Notes: generated by a model not told the origin, from the letters alone. A stretch of 64,000 nucleotides of DNA from Sinorhizobium sp. 8-89 (GCF_030124325.1 NZ_JASKLR010000003.1:447105-511104); one strand, 5' to 3'. Shown: positions 9,401 through 21,327, counted from the first letter of the stretch. Made by a program: numbers and translations.

Positions 9401-11191
9401 ATGACCATCAACTTGCAAAAGCCGGATATCACCGAGCTGAAGCCCCGCATCACGGTGTTCGGCGTCGGTGGCGGCGGCGGCAACGCCGTCAACAACATGA
9501 TCACCGCGGGCCTGCAGGGCGTCGACTTCGTTGTCGCCAACACGGACGCGCAGGCGCTCACCATGACCAAGGCTGAACGGATCATCCAGATGGGTGTGGC
9601 AGTCACCGAAGGTCTCGGCGCCGGCTCGCAGCCGGAAGTCGGCCGCGCAGCCGCCGAAGAGTGCATCGACGAGATCATCGATCACCTGAACGGCACGCAC
9701 ATGTGCTTCGTTACCGCCGGCATGGGCGGCGGCACCGGCACGGGCGCGGCTCCGATCGTCGCCCAGGCTGCCCGCAACAAGGGCATCCTGACCGTCGGCG
9801 TCGTCACCAAGCCCTTCCACTTCGAAGGCCAGCGCCGCATGCGCCTCGCCGATCAGGGCATCACCGAACTGCAGAAGTCGGTGGACACGCTTATCGTCAT
9901 ACCGAACCAGAACCTCTTCCGCATTGCCAATGACAAGACGACCTTCGCGGACGCCTTCGCCATGGCCGACCAGGTCCTCTATTCGGGTGTTGCCTGCATC
10001 ACCGACCTCATGGTCAAGGAGGGCCTGATCAACCTCGACTTCGCCGACGTCCGCTCGGTGATGCGCGAGATGGGTCGCGCCATGATGGGCACCGGCGAAG
10101 CATCGGGCGAAGGCCGCGCAATGGCTGCCGCCGAGGCCGCAATTGCCAACCCGCTGCTCGACGAAACCTCGATGAAGGGCGCTCAAGGGTTGCTCATCTC
10201 CATCACCGGCGGTCGCGACCTCACGCTCTTCGAGGTCGACGAGGCTGCAACGCGCATCCGCGAGGAAGTGGATCCCGACGCAAACATCATCCTTGGCGCA
10301 ACCTTCGACGAAGAACTCGAAGGCCTGATCCGCGTCTCCGTCGTTGCAACCGGTATCGATCGCACGGCTGCGGAGGTAGCCGGTCGCACGGTTGACTTTC
10401 GTCCGGTAGCGCCGAAGCCGGTCGTTCGCCCGTCCGCCGCAATCCCGACCCAGCCTCAGCCGGTCGCCCAGCACCACCAGCCGGCACCACAGCCGCAGCC
10501 GGTTGCCCAGCCCGTGCAGCAGCAAAACACGGTCGATCAGATCGCGCTCGCAATCCGCGAAGCCGAAATGGAGCGCGAGCTCGATATCGCCACCCGCACC
10601 CAGGTCGCTGCGCCTGTGCAGCAGGTGCAGCAGGTGCAGCAGGTGCAGGAAGAAGCCTTTCGGCCCCAAAGCAAGCTTTTCGCCGGCGCCGCCCCGGTGG
10701 AGGCCGCTCCCGTAGTGCGTCAGGCCCCGCCGGTGCAGCGTCCGGTCGAAATGCCGGTGCAGGCACACGTCCCGCCGCAAATGCAGCCGCAGCCGGTCCG
10801 TCACGAGCCTGCTCCGGTCGTGCGCCAGCAGGCCGAACCGGTGCGCATGCCGAAGGTCGAGGACTTCCCGCCGGTCGTTAAGGCCGAGATCGATCACCGC
10901 GCGCATGCCGCACCCGTTCACCAGGAAGAGCGCGGCCCGATGGGACTCCTGAAGCGAATCACCAATTCGCTTTCCCGTCGCGACGATGACGATCACGGCG
11001 TCTCGGCCGACATGACGGCCGCAGCACCGAGCGCCGCCTCCCAGCAGCGCCGCCCGCTTTCGCCGGAAGCGAGCCTTTATGCGCCGCGTCGCGGGCAGCT
11101 TGACGATCACGGCCGCGTCTCGCCGCAGGCGCGCTCGCACGAAGATGATCAGCTCGAAATCCCGGCGTTCCTTCGCCGGCAGTCGAACTGA
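9401..11191 (+). CDS. ftsZ: FtsZ, tubulin-like division ring protein with long linker
   Basis: A 596-residue FtsZ. The GTPase core (about 1-320) carries the tubulin signature GGGTGTG at residues 109-115. A roughly 250-residue Pro/Gln/Val-rich disordered linker follows, including the tandem [10 protein letters not shown] stretch, and the conserved C-terminal peptide [10 protein letters not shown] binds FtsA and other partners. The length matches the long rhizobial FtsZ1 rather than the truncated second copy some rhizobia carry. AAGGA lies 8-12 nt before the ATG. A strong terminator follows at 11221. Confidence 0.97.
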   Translation: MTINLQKPDITELKPRITVFGVGGGGGNAVNNMITAGLQGVDFVVANTDAQALTMTKAERIIQMGVAVTEGLGAGSQPEVGRAAAEECIDEIIDHLNGTHMCFVTAGMGGGTGTGAAPIVAQAARNKGILTVGVVTKPFHFEGQRRMRLADQGITELQKSVDTLIVIPNQNLFRIANDKTTFADAFAMADQVLYSGVACITDLMVKEGLINLDFADVRSVMREMGRAMMGTGEASGEGRAMAAAEAAIANPLLDETSMKGAQGLLISITGGRDLTLFEVDEAATRIREEVDPDANIILGATFDEELEGLIRVSVVATGIDRTAAEVAGRTVDFRPVAPKPVVRPSAAIPTQPQPVAQHHQPAPQPQPVAQPVQQQNTVDQIALAIREAEMERELDIATRTQVAAPVQQVQQVQQVQEEAFRPQSKLFAGAAPVEAAPVVRQAPPVQRPVEMPVQAHVPPQMQPQPVRHEPAPVVRQQAEPVRMPKVEDFPPVVKAEIDHRAHAAPVHQEERGPMGLLKRITNSLSRRDDDDHGVSADMTAAAPSAASQQRRPLSPEASLYAPRRGQLDDHGRVSPQARSHEDDQLEIPAFLRRQSN

Positions 11192-11220
11192 TTTTGAAGG
11201 ACTGTTCCTTCACCTTGCCG

Positions 11221-11250
11221 AATGCCCGGGCGACAGCCCGGGCATTTTTC
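11221..11250 (+). terminator. Rho-independent terminator after ftsZ
   Basis: A 10-bp perfect stem AATGCCCGGG / CCCGGGCATT with a 6-nt loop, followed by TTTC. It starts 30 nt after the ftsZ stop and separates the division operon from lpxC. Confidence 0.85.
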
Positions 11251-11531
11251 GATTTTCCTCGTGATTTCAACCGCTTGCCACTTAAGTTGTGCGCATGACA
11301 ATTGCGTAACAATGCGAAACGAACAGTGATTTGGAATGGTGCCTCCAAAATCTTATTTTCAGCATCGGAATTGGGGACGCATACGATTCGATCGGGCGCT
11401 GTTAGTTCAAAAGATCGAGGTTTCGGCCGACAGGCGCGAATCCTCGGGTATCTGACTTGTGCCTTTGAACATCGTTGCATCCTTCGTGCGTTTGGCCCAG
11501 GCGGCCTCATTGAGTGAAAGTGACGACGAGA
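11251..11531. other. Intergenic region carrying the lpxC promoter
   Basis: About 280 bp between the ftsZ terminator and lpxC. A 71-codon open frame crosses it but has no recognisable features and no ribosome binding site, so I treat it as non-coding. No clear operator was seen. Confidence 0.5.
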
Positions 11532-12485
11532 ATGGGAATTGAACTCCTCGGGTTTCAGACGACGATTGCAAGCCCGGTAACGCTGAAGGGAATTGGCGTC
11601 CATTCCGGCGTGGAAGTGTCGATCACCTTCCATCCGGCCGAGGCCGACGCTGGCATCGTCTTCCAGCGGGTTCTCGCCGGCGGCCGCGTCGCCGAGTTCC
11701 GGGCCGTCTCGTCGCAGGTCGGCAACACCGATCTCTGCACCGTTCTCGGCTTCTCGCCGGCGACTTCTGTCGCGACGGTCGAGCATGTGATGGCTGCGAT
11801 CTATGCGCTCGGTCTCGACAACCTGCTCGTCGAAGTTCACGGCGCCGAAATGCCGATCATGGACGGCAGCTCCGAGCCCTTCATCGACGCGATCGAACAG
11901 GTCGGCCTGAGGGCGCTTGCGGTGAAGCGGCGCTATATCCGTATCATCAAGCCGGTGCGTATCGAATCGGGTGCCTCCTGGTCGGAGTTCACACCCTATG
12001 ACGGCATGCGCTTCGAGGTCGAGATCGACTTCGACTGCCCGCTGATCGGCCGCCAGGCCTGGAAGGGCGATATGACGCCTTCGGTCTTCAAGCGGGAACT
12101 GTCGCGGGCCCGTACTTTCGGCTTCATGCGTGATGTCGAGCGGCTGTGGGCAGGTGGCTTCGCGCTCGGCTCATCTCTCGAAAATTCGGTGGTGATTTCG
12201 GACGACAACACGGTGATCAATGTCGAGGGCCTGCGCTATGCGGACGAATTCGTTCGCCACAAGACCCTTGACGCAGTCGGCGATCTTTCGCTGGCCGGCG
12301 CTCCCTTCATCGGCTGCTATCGTTCCTATCGCGGCGGCCACAAGATGAACGCCAATGCACTGAAAGCCCTGTTAAGCGACAACAGCGCTTACGAGGTCGT
12401 CGAAACGGCAACGCCGCGCCAGCGCACCCGCTCGCGCGATTTGGTCGCCGTCGCTGCCCCCGGTTTCGCGCCTTGGTCCGCATAA
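11532..12485 (+). CDS. lpxC: LpxC, UDP-3-O-acyl-GlcNAc deacetylase
   Basis: A 317-residue zinc deacetylase, the committed step of lipid A synthesis. The zinc ligands are visible as H85 (EHVMAA), H243 and D247 (HKTLDAVGD), and H270 corresponds to the catalytic histidine. The ATG 11532 (MGIELLGFQTTI) matches the normal N-terminus; an upstream in-frame GTG at 11514 would add six residues. It stands alone between two terminators. Confidence 0.96.
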   Translation: MGIELLGFQTTIASPVTLKGIGVHSGVEVSITFHPAEADAGIVFQRVLAGGRVAEFRAVSSQVGNTDLCTVLGFSPATSVATVEHVMAAIYALGLDNLLVEVHGAEMPIMDGSSEPFIDAIEQVGLRALAVKRRYIRIIKPVRIESGASWSEFTPYDGMRFEVEIDFDCPLIGRQAWKGDMTPSVFKRELSRARTFGFMRDVERLWAGGFALGSSLENSVVISDDNTVINVEGLRYADEFVRHKTLDAVGDLSLAGAPFIGCYRSYRGGHKMNANALKALLSDNSAYEVVETATPRQRTRSRDLVAVAAPGFAPWSA

Positions 12486-12511
12486 CAACACGAGTCAGTT
12501 CTTCTCCAGTC

Positions 12512-12534
12512 GCCGGCCGAAAGGCCGGCTTTTT
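12512..12534 (+). terminator. Rho-independent terminator after lpxC
   Basis: Stem GCCGGCC / GGCCGGC with a GAAA tetraloop (12512-12529) followed by TTTTT, 26 nt after the lpxC stop. Confidence 0.9.
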
Positions 12535-12752
12535 CATTGCGCCGGATGATTCCCCGAAGCGGAATCGAGGCCGGGAATATGCTTTCACGCAAAGTATTGG
12601 GCGGCTTTCATCGGTGGAAAACGCGTAAAGCACTGCATACCGCCACAAATTTGCATGAATTGCTGATCATGACGTTGCGATCTTGAGGCAACTTGCTCTA
12701 AAACGCGCAGGTCTGGCGGGATGCGGTCCGCCGAGTGAAACGGGAATATTCG

Positions 12753-13619
12753 ATGGTTCTTGCAGTTTCGGTCGACATAAGAAAATCGGTGCGCGTCGCC
12801 GCGGTCGTTATTGCGGCTGTGGCTGGCAGCAGCCTGATCACAGCCTGCCAGAACGATCCGGATATCGACATCACCAAGCTTGCGGCGGAAACCGATCCGC
12901 CGGAGGTGCTCTACAACCAGGGCCTTGCCAACCTCAATGCCGGTAAGACGACCGAAGCGGCGCGCAAGTTCGAAGCACTCGACCGCCAGCATCCATTCTC
13001 CGAATACGCCCGCAAGGCGCTGGTGATGAACGCCTTCGTCGCCTACCGCAATGGCCAGTATCAGGACGCGATCAACGCGACGAGCCGCTACCTGAACCTC
13101 TACCCGCAGTCGGAAGACGCGGCCTATGCGCAATACATTCAGGGCCTCGCCTATACGAAGCAGATTCCCTCGGTGACCCAGGACCAGAAGGCGGCCGCCA
13201 AGGCGATCGATGCGATGCAGGCCGTCGTCGATAAATATCCGGACTCCGATTATGTCGAGGACGCGCAGTCGAAGATCCGCTTCGCCCGCGACCAGCTCGC
13301 CGGCAAGGAAATGCAGGTCGGCCGCTACTATCTCGAGCGCAAGGAATATCTTGCCGCCGTTTCCCGCTTCCGCGTCGTCGTCGAGCAGTATCCGAATACG
13401 AACCAGGTGGAAGAAGCGCTTGCCCGACTCGTCGAGGCCTATTACGCCATGGGTGTAACCACGGAAGCGCAGACTGCGGCGGCAGTGCTCGGCCACAATT
13501 ATCCGGACAGCCAGTGGTATGCCGATTCCTTCAAGCTGCTGCAATCGGGCGGGCTTGAGCCGCGCGAAACCGGCACGTCCTGGATCGCGCGCGCAGGCAA
13601 GAGGCTCATCGGCGCCTGA
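12753..13619 (+). CDS. bamD: BamD (ComL), outer-membrane assembly lipoprotein
   Basis: A 288-residue lipoprotein of the BAM complex, which inserts beta-barrel proteins in the outer membrane. The N-terminal signal ends in a lipobox, ITAC, with the lipidated Cys at residue 32. The rest is a chain of TPR helices (for example [19 protein letters not shown]). I prefer the ATG 12753 over the in-frame GTG 12735. It lies 36 nt before recN, a common alphaproteobacterial arrangement. Confidence 0.93.
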   Translation: MVLAVSVDIRKSVRVAAVVIAAVAGSSLITACQNDPDIDITKLAAETDPPEVLYNQGLANLNAGKTTEAARKFEALDRQHPFSEYARKALVMNAFVAYRNGQYQDAINATSRYLNLYPQSEDAAYAQYIQGLAYTKQIPSVTQDQKAAAKAIDAMQAVVDKYPDSDYVEDAQSKIRFARDQLAGKEMQVGRYYLERKEYLAAVSRFRVVVEQYPNTNQVEEALARLVEAYYAMGVTTEAQTAAAVLGHNYPDSQWYADSFKLLQSGGLEPRETGTSWIARAGKRLIGA

Positions 13620-13655
13620 TAGCCTCGGCGCTCGACAAGGAAGATATGAAACCGG

Positions 13656-15329
13656 ATGCTCGCCCAGCTCTCGATCCGCGATATCGTCCTGATCGAACGG
13701 CTTGACCTCACCTTCGATGCCGGGCTCTCCGTGCTGACCGGCGAAACCGGCGCCGGCAAATCCATCCTTCTCGACAGCCTGTCGCTGGCGCTCGGCGGCC
13801 GCGGCGACGGCTCGCTTGTGCGCCACGGCGAGGACAAGGGGCAGGTCACAGCCGTTTTTGACGTGCCTGCCGGCCATGCGGCGCGGCTGATGCTGCGCGA
13901 AAACGGCATCGATGACGACGGCGATCTGATTTTCCGCCGCGTGCAGTCGACGGACGGCCGCACCAAGGCTTTCGTCAACGACCAGCCGGTGAGCGTGCAA
14001 CTGATGCGGCAGCTCGGCCAGACACTGGTCGAAATCCATGGCCAGCACGACGACCGGGCTCTGGTCGATACTGACGCGCATCGCGCGCTGCTCGACGCTT
14101 TCGGCGGCACATCGGACGCGGCGGAAGACGTTGCCGCGCTTTACCGCGGCTGGCGCGACGCAGAACGCAGTCTCAAGAAACACCGCGAAAGGGTGGAGGC
14201 GGCGGCGCGCGAAGCCGATTATCTGCGCTCCTCCGTCGAAGAGCTGGAGACGCTTTCGCCGCGTGACGGCGAAGAGGAGGAGCTTGCCGAGAGCCGGGCG
14301 CGGATGATGAAGGCCGAGCGGATCGCCGGCGATATCAACGAGGCGTCGGAGTTCCTAAACGGCAATACGTCGCCGGTTCCGCTGATCGCCTCGCTTGTCC
14401 GGCGTCTCGAGCGCAAGAGCCACGAGGCCCCCGGTCTGCTCGAAGAGACCGTGGAGCTTCTGGACGGGGCGCTGAACCAGCTTTCGGACGCGCAGATGGC
14501 GGTGGAGCGGGCGCTGCGCAACACCGAATTCGATCCGAAGGAACTGGAACGCGCCGAGGAGCGGCTGTTTGCACTGCGTGCCGCAAGCCGCAAATATTCC
14601 GTTCCGGTCACTGAACTCCCGGCGCTTGCCGTTCGCATGATCGCCGACCTCGCCGATCTGGATGCCGGCGAGGAGAAGCTGAAGCAGTTGGAAGTGCAGA
14701 TGGGAGAGGCGAGGGCGGCTTTCGATGCCGCGGCCCGGTCGCTTTCCGAGAAGCGTCACCATACGGCGGATGCGCTTTCGGCTGCAGTGATGGCGGAGCT
14801 GCCGGCGCTTAAACTCGAACGGGCGCGCTTCATGGTCGAGGTCGCAAGCGATCCCAATTCACCGTCGGCCGATGGCATCGATCTCGTCGAGTTCCATGTG
14901 CAGACCAACCCTGGCACGCGACCCGGGCCGATCATGAAGGTCGCTTCCGGCGGCGAACTTTCGCGTTTCCTCCTGGCACTGAAGGTGGCGCTTGCCGATC
15001 GCGGTTCGGCGCCGACGCTCGTCTTCGATGAAATCGACACCGGCGTCGGGGGCGCCGTGGCCGACGCTATCGGCCAGCGGCTGAAGCGGCTTTCCAAGAA
15101 TGTCCAGGTGCTATCCGTTACCCATGCGCCGCAGGTTGCCGCGCGTGCTGCGACCCATCTCCTGATTTCCAAGGGGCCGTCGGCGGAAAAGGCAGAGACA
15201 ATCGCAACCCGCGTTGCCCGCATGGACGACAGGGCGCGCACGGAGGAGATCGCGCGCATGCTCGCCGGCGCCTCGATCACCGAGGAGGCGAGGGCGGCGG
15301 CGGCGCGGCTGCTCGCCGGCAACGGCTGA
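13656..15329 (+). CDS. recN: RecN, SMC-like DNA repair ATPase
   Basis: A 557-residue SMC-family protein for double-strand break repair. Walker A is GETGAGKS at residues 29-36, the central part is coiled coil, the ABC signature is SGGELSRF and Walker B is LVFDEIDTG. Length is normal. It follows bamD closely and probably shares its transcript. No SOS-type operator was recognised in the short gap before it. Confidence 0.96.
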   Translation: MLAQLSIRDIVLIERLDLTFDAGLSVLTGETGAGKSILLDSLSLALGGRGDGSLVRHGEDKGQVTAVFDVPAGHAARLMLRENGIDDDGDLIFRRVQSTDGRTKAFVNDQPVSVQLMRQLGQTLVEIHGQHDDRALVDTDAHRALLDAFGGTSDAAEDVAALYRGWRDAERSLKKHRERVEAAAREADYLRSSVEELETLSPRDGEEEELAESRARMMKAERIAGDINEASEFLNGNTSPVPLIASLVRRLERKSHEAPGLLEETVELLDGALNQLSDAQMAVERALRNTEFDPKELERAEERLFALRAASRKYSVPVTELPALAVRMIADLADLDAGEEKLKQLEVQMGEARAAFDAAARSLSEKRHHTADALSAAVMAELPALKLERARFMVEVASDPNSPSADGIDLVEFHVQTNPGTRPGPIMKVASGGELSRFLLALKVALADRGSAPTLVFDEIDTGVGGAVADAIGQRLKRLSKNVQVLSVTHAPQVAARAATHLLISKGPSAEKAETIATRVARMDDRARTEEIARMLAGASITEEARAAAARLLAGNG

Positions 15330-15441
15330 GCGCACACTTTTTCCTTCGCGTCACCACAGCGCCGCGTCTTTTGAGGCGCAGTACACGACCGCAGCCTGCT
15401 GTTGCCTCGTCGGTTGTGATGGGCAAGGCTTCTCCTCCGAT

Positions 15442-15560
15442 CCTCGTTCCTGTGGTCGTCACAGGAATTCAGCCGGCCAAAGCCTTGGGCTGAAAAGACT
15501 CTTCCGCACCGCAGACTTGGGGCGCTGTTCGCATCCCCGTGACGAGCACAGGCACGAGGG
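15442..15560. repeat. Long imperfect inverted repeat in the recN-ligA gap
   Basis: Left arm 15442-15470 (beginning CCTCGTTCCTGTGG) and right arm 15531-15560 (ending GCACAGGCACGAGGG) pair over about 29 bp with a few mismatches. Each arm itself holds a small hairpin, for example TTCCTGTG-GTCGT-CACAGGAA at 15447-15467. The layout is like dispersed intergenic repeats I associate with Rhizobiaceae. There is no open frame or transposase, so it is non-autonomous. Confidence 0.6.
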
Positions 15561-15590
15561 CGAAAAAAGCATCCGCCAAACCCACTACGT

Positions 15591-17815
<2,225 letters not shown>

Positions 17816-17873
17816 ACAGCGCGTCGTGGCGACCCGCCTGCCGGTGCAGAAATGCGGAGAGCACCACCCTCTT

Positions 17874-17900
17874 TCATCCTCGGGACACGCCCGAGGATGA
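17874..17900 (+). terminator. Hairpin downstream of ligA
   Basis: An 11-bp perfect stem TCATCCTCGGG / CCCGAGGATGA with loop ACACG. No T-run follows, so it may be a repeat element or a 3' stabilising hairpin rather than a classical terminator. Confidence 0.5.
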
Positions 17901-17999
17901 CGGAGCAAAGGGAAAGCCATCGGCGAGACAGCGATGTAGACGAGATCGGTACGCCTTCGTCCCACCGGCTGCCGGTATTCTTCGCTGCGGCTCAGCCAG

Positions 18000-18404
18000 T
18001 CACGCCGCCTGCTCAGCCGACATGTCCATCCACATGAACTCCCAGACATGGCCGTCAAGATCCTGGAAGCTGATACCGTACATCGAGCCGTAGTCGATTG
18101 CCGGCTTCCACTGTTTGCCGCCAGCGGCGAGCGCCTTGGCCAGCATGTCGTCGCACTCGGCGCGGCTTGCGGCGGAAAGGGCGGTGATGACTTCCGTTCC
18201 CTTCGCCGTATCGCTGATCTCCCCGGTTATGAAACCGCGGAATTTCGGCTCGGTCAGCAGCATGGCGAAGATGTTGTCGTCGATGACCATGCAGGCGGCC
18301 GTGTCGTCCGAGAACTGCTCGTTGAAGGTGAAGCCGAGGGCGGAGAAGAAAGTCCTGGAGGCTTCCAGGTTCTTGACCGGCAGGTTTACGAAAATCATGC
18401 GCAT
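18000..18404 (-). CDS. VOC (glyoxalase/bleomycin resistance) superfamily protein
   Basis: A 134-residue single-module VOC protein starting MRMIFVNLPVKNLEAS, with the beta-alpha-beta fold and the C-terminal pattern ISFQDLDGHVWEFMWMD, where the last Glu is the usual metal ligand. GAGGAA precedes the ATG on its strand. The function is unknown; this subfamily is usually annotated as lactoylglutathione lyase-like without biochemical proof. It lies behind the LysR gene on the same strand with a 116-nt gap. Confidence 0.85.
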   Translation of the reverse strand: MRMIFVNLPVKNLEASRTFFSALGFTFNEQFSDDTAACMVIDDNIFAMLLTEPKFRGFITGEISDTAKGTEVITALSAASRAECDDMLAKALAAGGKQWKPAIDYGSMYGISFQDLDGHVWEFMWMDMSAEQAA

Positions 18405-18520
18405 GGGATGTTCCTCGTGAAGGATGTTTGCTTCTACGCAACAAGGACGAAGCCCGGTTTCGCCAGCCGACAGGCGGAAGCGAATTTTAACTGGCGTCGC
18501 GGTGACTACTTTCAAGAAGA

Positions 18521-19450
18521 TCAGCCACGGCTGCCGGCAAAACGTTCCGCAAGCCTGTGCCGTTTGAAATGATCGGCGACGAAATCGATGAAGACGCGTG
18601 TCTTGGCGGGTAGAAGCGTGCGGCTGCCGTAATAGACCGATATCGGGCCGGCATCGGCACACCATTTGGGCAGGACGCGGACGAGCTCGCCGGATTCGAG
18701 ATGGGGCAGTACGTCCGGCACGGCAACCAAGGTCACGCCGAGGCCGAGGAGCGCGGCGCGGCACATGGCGGCCGGATCGTTGATGACGATCGTCTCCTTC
18801 GGCGCGGCGGCCATTTCCTCTCCCGCGGCGTTGCGCATCATCCATTGCCGGATGCGGCCCGTGCGTGCCGAACGCATGACGATGCCGTCGAGATCGGCGA
18901 GACCGGCGGGTTCGAGCAGCGGGCTTCGCCCTGCGAGATAAGCAGGAGAGGCGACCGCGATGATATGGGCGGGAGCCAGCACCCGCGAGACAATGCCGGG
19001 CGACAGCTCGAAACCGCCGCCGATTGCCGCGTCGAAACCTTCCGCGACGAGATCGACCTGCCGGTTGTCGAACTGCCAGTCGATCCGGATCGCCGGGTAC
19101 TGCTTCAGGAAGTCCGGCAGCAGCGGCAGAATGTGGTCGATCCCGAAGGTCGGGCTGAGGCTGACCTTGAGCACGCCCGCGGGTCCTCCCCGTTCGCCGC
19201 CGGCTTCGGCGATCGCGCTTTGCAGTCCCTCGAGATTGTCGCGGATCGCGGCCAGGAAGCGCTCGCCGTCCTCCGTCAGCGTCAGCTTGCGGGTCGAACG
19301 ATGGAAGAGGCGGATGCCGAGGGTTTTTTCGAGCATGGCGACGTTGCGGCTGACGGCGGCGGGTGTCAGGCCGAGACGCCGGGCGGCACCGGAGAAGCCG
19401 CAATGCTCGGCGCTACGGACGAAGGATTCGAGGTTGACAAGCGTTTCCAT
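18521..19450 (-). CDS. LysR-family transcriptional regulator
   Basis: A 309-residue LysR-type regulator: an N-terminal winged helix-turn-helix (residues about 1-60, including FSGAARRLGLTPAAVSRNVAMLE) and a C-terminal periplasmic-binding-like effector domain. It is divergent from the SDR gene at 19558, which is probably its target; the 107-bp gap has a candidate operator. It resembles the CrgA/DmlR-like group often paired with oxidoreductases. Confidence 0.92.
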   Translation of the reverse strand: METLVNLESFVRSAEHCGFSGAARRLGLTPAAVSRNVAMLEKTLGIRLFHRSTRKLTLTEDGERFLAAIRDNLEGLQSAIAEAGGERGGPAGVLKVSLSPTFGIDHILPLLPDFLKQYPAIRIDWQFDNRQVDLVAEGFDAAIGGGFELSPGIVSRVLAPAHIIAVASPAYLAGRSPLLEPAGLADLDGIVMRSARTGRIRQWMMRNAAGEEMAAAPKETIVINDPAAMCRAALLGLGVTLVAVPDVLPHLESGELVRVLPKWCADAGPISVYYGSRTLLPAKTRVFIDFVADHFKRHRLAERFAGSRG

Positions 19451-19454
19451 AGAA

Positions 19455-19475
19455 TTTTCAAGTGATCGTTGAAAA
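19455..19475. promoter_or_regulatory. Candidate LysR operator in the divergent promoter
   Basis: TTTTCA-N9-TGAAAA is a 6-bp dyad containing the LysR-type T-N11-A core. It sits directly upstream of the LysR start and about 80 bp before the SDR start, the usual place for an autoregulatory and activating site. Confidence 0.45.
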
Positions 19476-19557
19476 TGCTGAAAGTGATTACCGACTTATC
19501 CTAGCTGAATGAGATGGCAATATCCACTCCATCGAAACCCTCAATGGAGTGAAGACA

Positions 19558-20303
19558 ATGTCCAGCCAGAACCTTCAAGGAAAGGTCGCTTTCGTCACAG
19601 GCGGCTCCCGCTCGATCGGCGCTGCCATCGTCAAACGCCTTGCGAACGACGGTGCCGCCGTCGCCATCACCTATCACGGTTCGCCCCAAAGGGCGGCCGC
19701 GGTGGTTGACGCGATCAAGGTCGAGGGCGGCCGCGCCGCCGCCATCCGGGCCGATGCCGGTGACGCTACGGCGGTGCGCGCCGCCGTCACTGAGGCGGTC
19801 AGGATGTTCGGCGGCCTCGACATACTTGTCAACAATGCCGGCATCGCCCTCGGCGGTCCGATCGACGAGATTACCGAGGCGGATTACAATCGCATGATTG
19901 CGGTAAACGTCACCGGCGTCTTCGTCGCCACGCAGGAGGCCCTGCGCCACATGAAGAGCGGCGGCGCGTCATCCACATCGGCAGCTCGATGGTGCGCTAC
20001 GCGGCCTTTCCGACCGCCTCGCTCTACACGCTGACCAAGGGTGCCGTTGCCGGCTTCAACCGCAGCCTGGTGCGCGACCTCGGGCCGCGCGGCATCACCG
20101 TCAACGCGGTGCATCCCGGCCCCACCGACACCGACATGAATCCGGATGGCGGGCCGGTCTCGAAGATCGTCCGTCCCGGCATGGCGATAGGCCGCTACGG
20201 CAAGCCGGAGGAGATCGCAAGCGTCGTGGCCTATCTGTCGAGCCCCGAAGCAGCTTTCGTTACTGGCGCCGACATTGTCGCGGACGGCGGCTTCACGGCC
20301 TGA
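19558..20303 (+). pseudogene. Short-chain dehydrogenase/reductase broken by a -1 frameshift
   Basis: Together the two frames encode a complete classical SDR: cofactor motif TGGSRSIG at residues 14-21, NNAG in the first part, then catalytic YTLTK and the C-terminal PEEIASVVAYLSS in the second part. The frame breaks near 19961-19968, where GGCGGCGCGTCATC lacks one C that would restore the expected GRVIHIGSSMVRY. The start at 19558 has GGAG 8 nt upstream. It could be a real inactivation or a sequencing indel in a GC-rich run. It heads a small operon under the divergent LysR regulator. Confidence 0.85.
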
Positions 20304-20339
20304 CGTCGCAACAAACGGGAACATCGAAAGGAACGTGCC

Positions 20340-20939
20340 ATGTCCATCGGCATCATCGGATCCGGCAATATCGGATCGGCCTTTGCCCGGGCGCTCGCGA
20401 GAGCCGGCGTACCGGCCGTCATTTCCAATAGCCGCGGGCCGGAGAGCCTGAAAGAGCTTGCCGGCGAACTTGCCCCCTACATCACCGCTGGGACGCGCGA
20501 GGAGGCCGCAAGCGCCGATATCGTCCTTGTCGCCGTCAACTGGTCGAAACTTCCAAAGGCGCTTGCCAGCCTGCCGGACTGGGACGGCCGCATCGTCATC
20601 GACGCGAACAATCCGATCGAGGCGCCGCTCTTCCAGCCCGCCGAGCTCAACGGGCGGCTTTCGAGCGAGATCTTTGCCGATCTCGTCCCCGGCGCCCGCG
20701 TGGTCAAGGCGTTCAATCATCTGCAGCCGCATCTCGTCTCGGGCAATCCGAATGCGGAAGGCGGGCGCCGCGTCCTGTTCTTCTCGGGCGATGACGACGC
20801 CGCCAAGACGGAGGTTGCGCGCCTGATCGACCGGCTGGGCTTCTTCGGCATCGATCTCGGCCCGCTCTCCATTGGTGGAAAGCTCGCGCAGTTCCCGGGC
20901 GGCCCGCTGCCGGCGCTCAACCTGGTGAAGTTCGACTAG
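20340..20939 (+). CDS. NADPH-dependent F420 reductase-like NAD(P)-binding protein
   Basis: A 199-residue protein with an N-terminal Rossmann motif GIIGSGNIGSAFA and the compact fold of the F420-dependent NADP oxidoreductase-like family (Pfam F420_oxidored). In proteobacteria without F420, members are oxidoreductases of unknown substrate. It lies 36 nt after the SDR and probably shares its promoter. Confidence 0.85.
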   Translation: MSIGIIGSGNIGSAFARALARAGVPAVISNSRGPESLKELAGELAPYITAGTREEAASADIVLVAVNWSKLPKALASLPDWDGRIVIDANNPIEAPLFQPAELNGRLSSEIFADLVPGARVVKAFNHLQPHLVSGNPNAEGGRRVLFFSGDDDAAKTEVARLIDRLGFFGIDLGPLSIGGKLAQFPGGPLPALNLVKFD

Positions 20940-20985
20940 AGTAATTCCACCTGTGTAACGGTTTCCGTCCGGAATGGCGTTGTTC
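20940..20985 (+). repeat. Stop-proximal repeat, copy 1
   Basis: The segment with the core TGTGTAACGGTTTCCGTCCG begins right after the stop of the oxidoreductase gene. The same core, with small changes, occurs right after the ends of pepP, the RND gene/MFS pair and the AsmA-like gene in this window. Confidence 0.6.
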
Positions 20986-20992
20986 CAAAGCA

Positions 20993-21023
20993 TTGGATCA
21001 TTTCAACAAATGAAATGATCCAA
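20993..21023. repeat. AT-rich perfect palindrome
   Basis: A 13-bp perfect inverted repeat TTGGATCATTTCA / TGAAATGATCCAA around ACAAA. A relative (TCATTTCATTGT ... ACAATGAAATGA) is at 25158-25190, also next to a stop-proximal repeat. Confidence 0.7.
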
Positions 21024-21028
21024 GATCA

Positions 21029-21057
21029 GGCGGGCCGGACGATCCGGCCCGCCTTTT
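21029..21057 (+). terminator. Rho-independent terminator before panC
   Basis: An 11-bp perfect stem GGCGGGCCGGA / TCCGGCCCGCC with a CGA loop followed by TTTT. It closes the SDR-oxidoreductase transcript. Confidence 0.85.
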
Positions 21058-21164
21058 GGCCTCGGCTGATCCTTCCCCACACCATTTCCATTTGTCTTTT
21101 TGCGCTGCACAAGATAGAGCTTTTGCAGCCAAAATTTGTGCAATTGCCTTTTCGCGGGGCTGGC

Positions 21165-21270
21165 TGCTACGGCGCCGCGCGTCCTACCGGACGCGCAAGG
21201 TTCACGGTAGCACTTTGAGTTGGTGGGTGATTCCTTAAGTCGGTTCCGATTTAAGGAGTCGTGCAGTAGC
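21165..21270 (+). repeat. RIME1-like element, copy B (complete)
   Basis: About 105 bp with two palindromes: a GC-rich one, GCGCGTCC-TACC-GGACGCGC (21176-21195), and an AT-rich one, TCCTTAAGTCG-GTTC-CGATTTAAGGA (21232-21257), then GTCGTGCAGTAGC. Between them is the conserved TAGCACTTTGAGTT. This two-palindrome plan matches what I recall of the Rhizobium intergenic mosaic element RIME1. Confidence 0.75.
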
Positions 21271-21327
21271 CATATCGGCGAAACGGGGCGCGCCACTCAG
21301 TGCCCCGGCGGATTGGAGGATCCGGAG

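Noticed and set aside
9182-11140. A 652-codon - strand frame opposite ftsZ
   Set aside because: A shadow of ftsZ; the His/Leu/Arg-rich product has no known pattern.
11302-11517. A 71-codon frame before lpxC
   Set aside because: No ribosome binding site or recognisable sequence; it lies in the promoter region.
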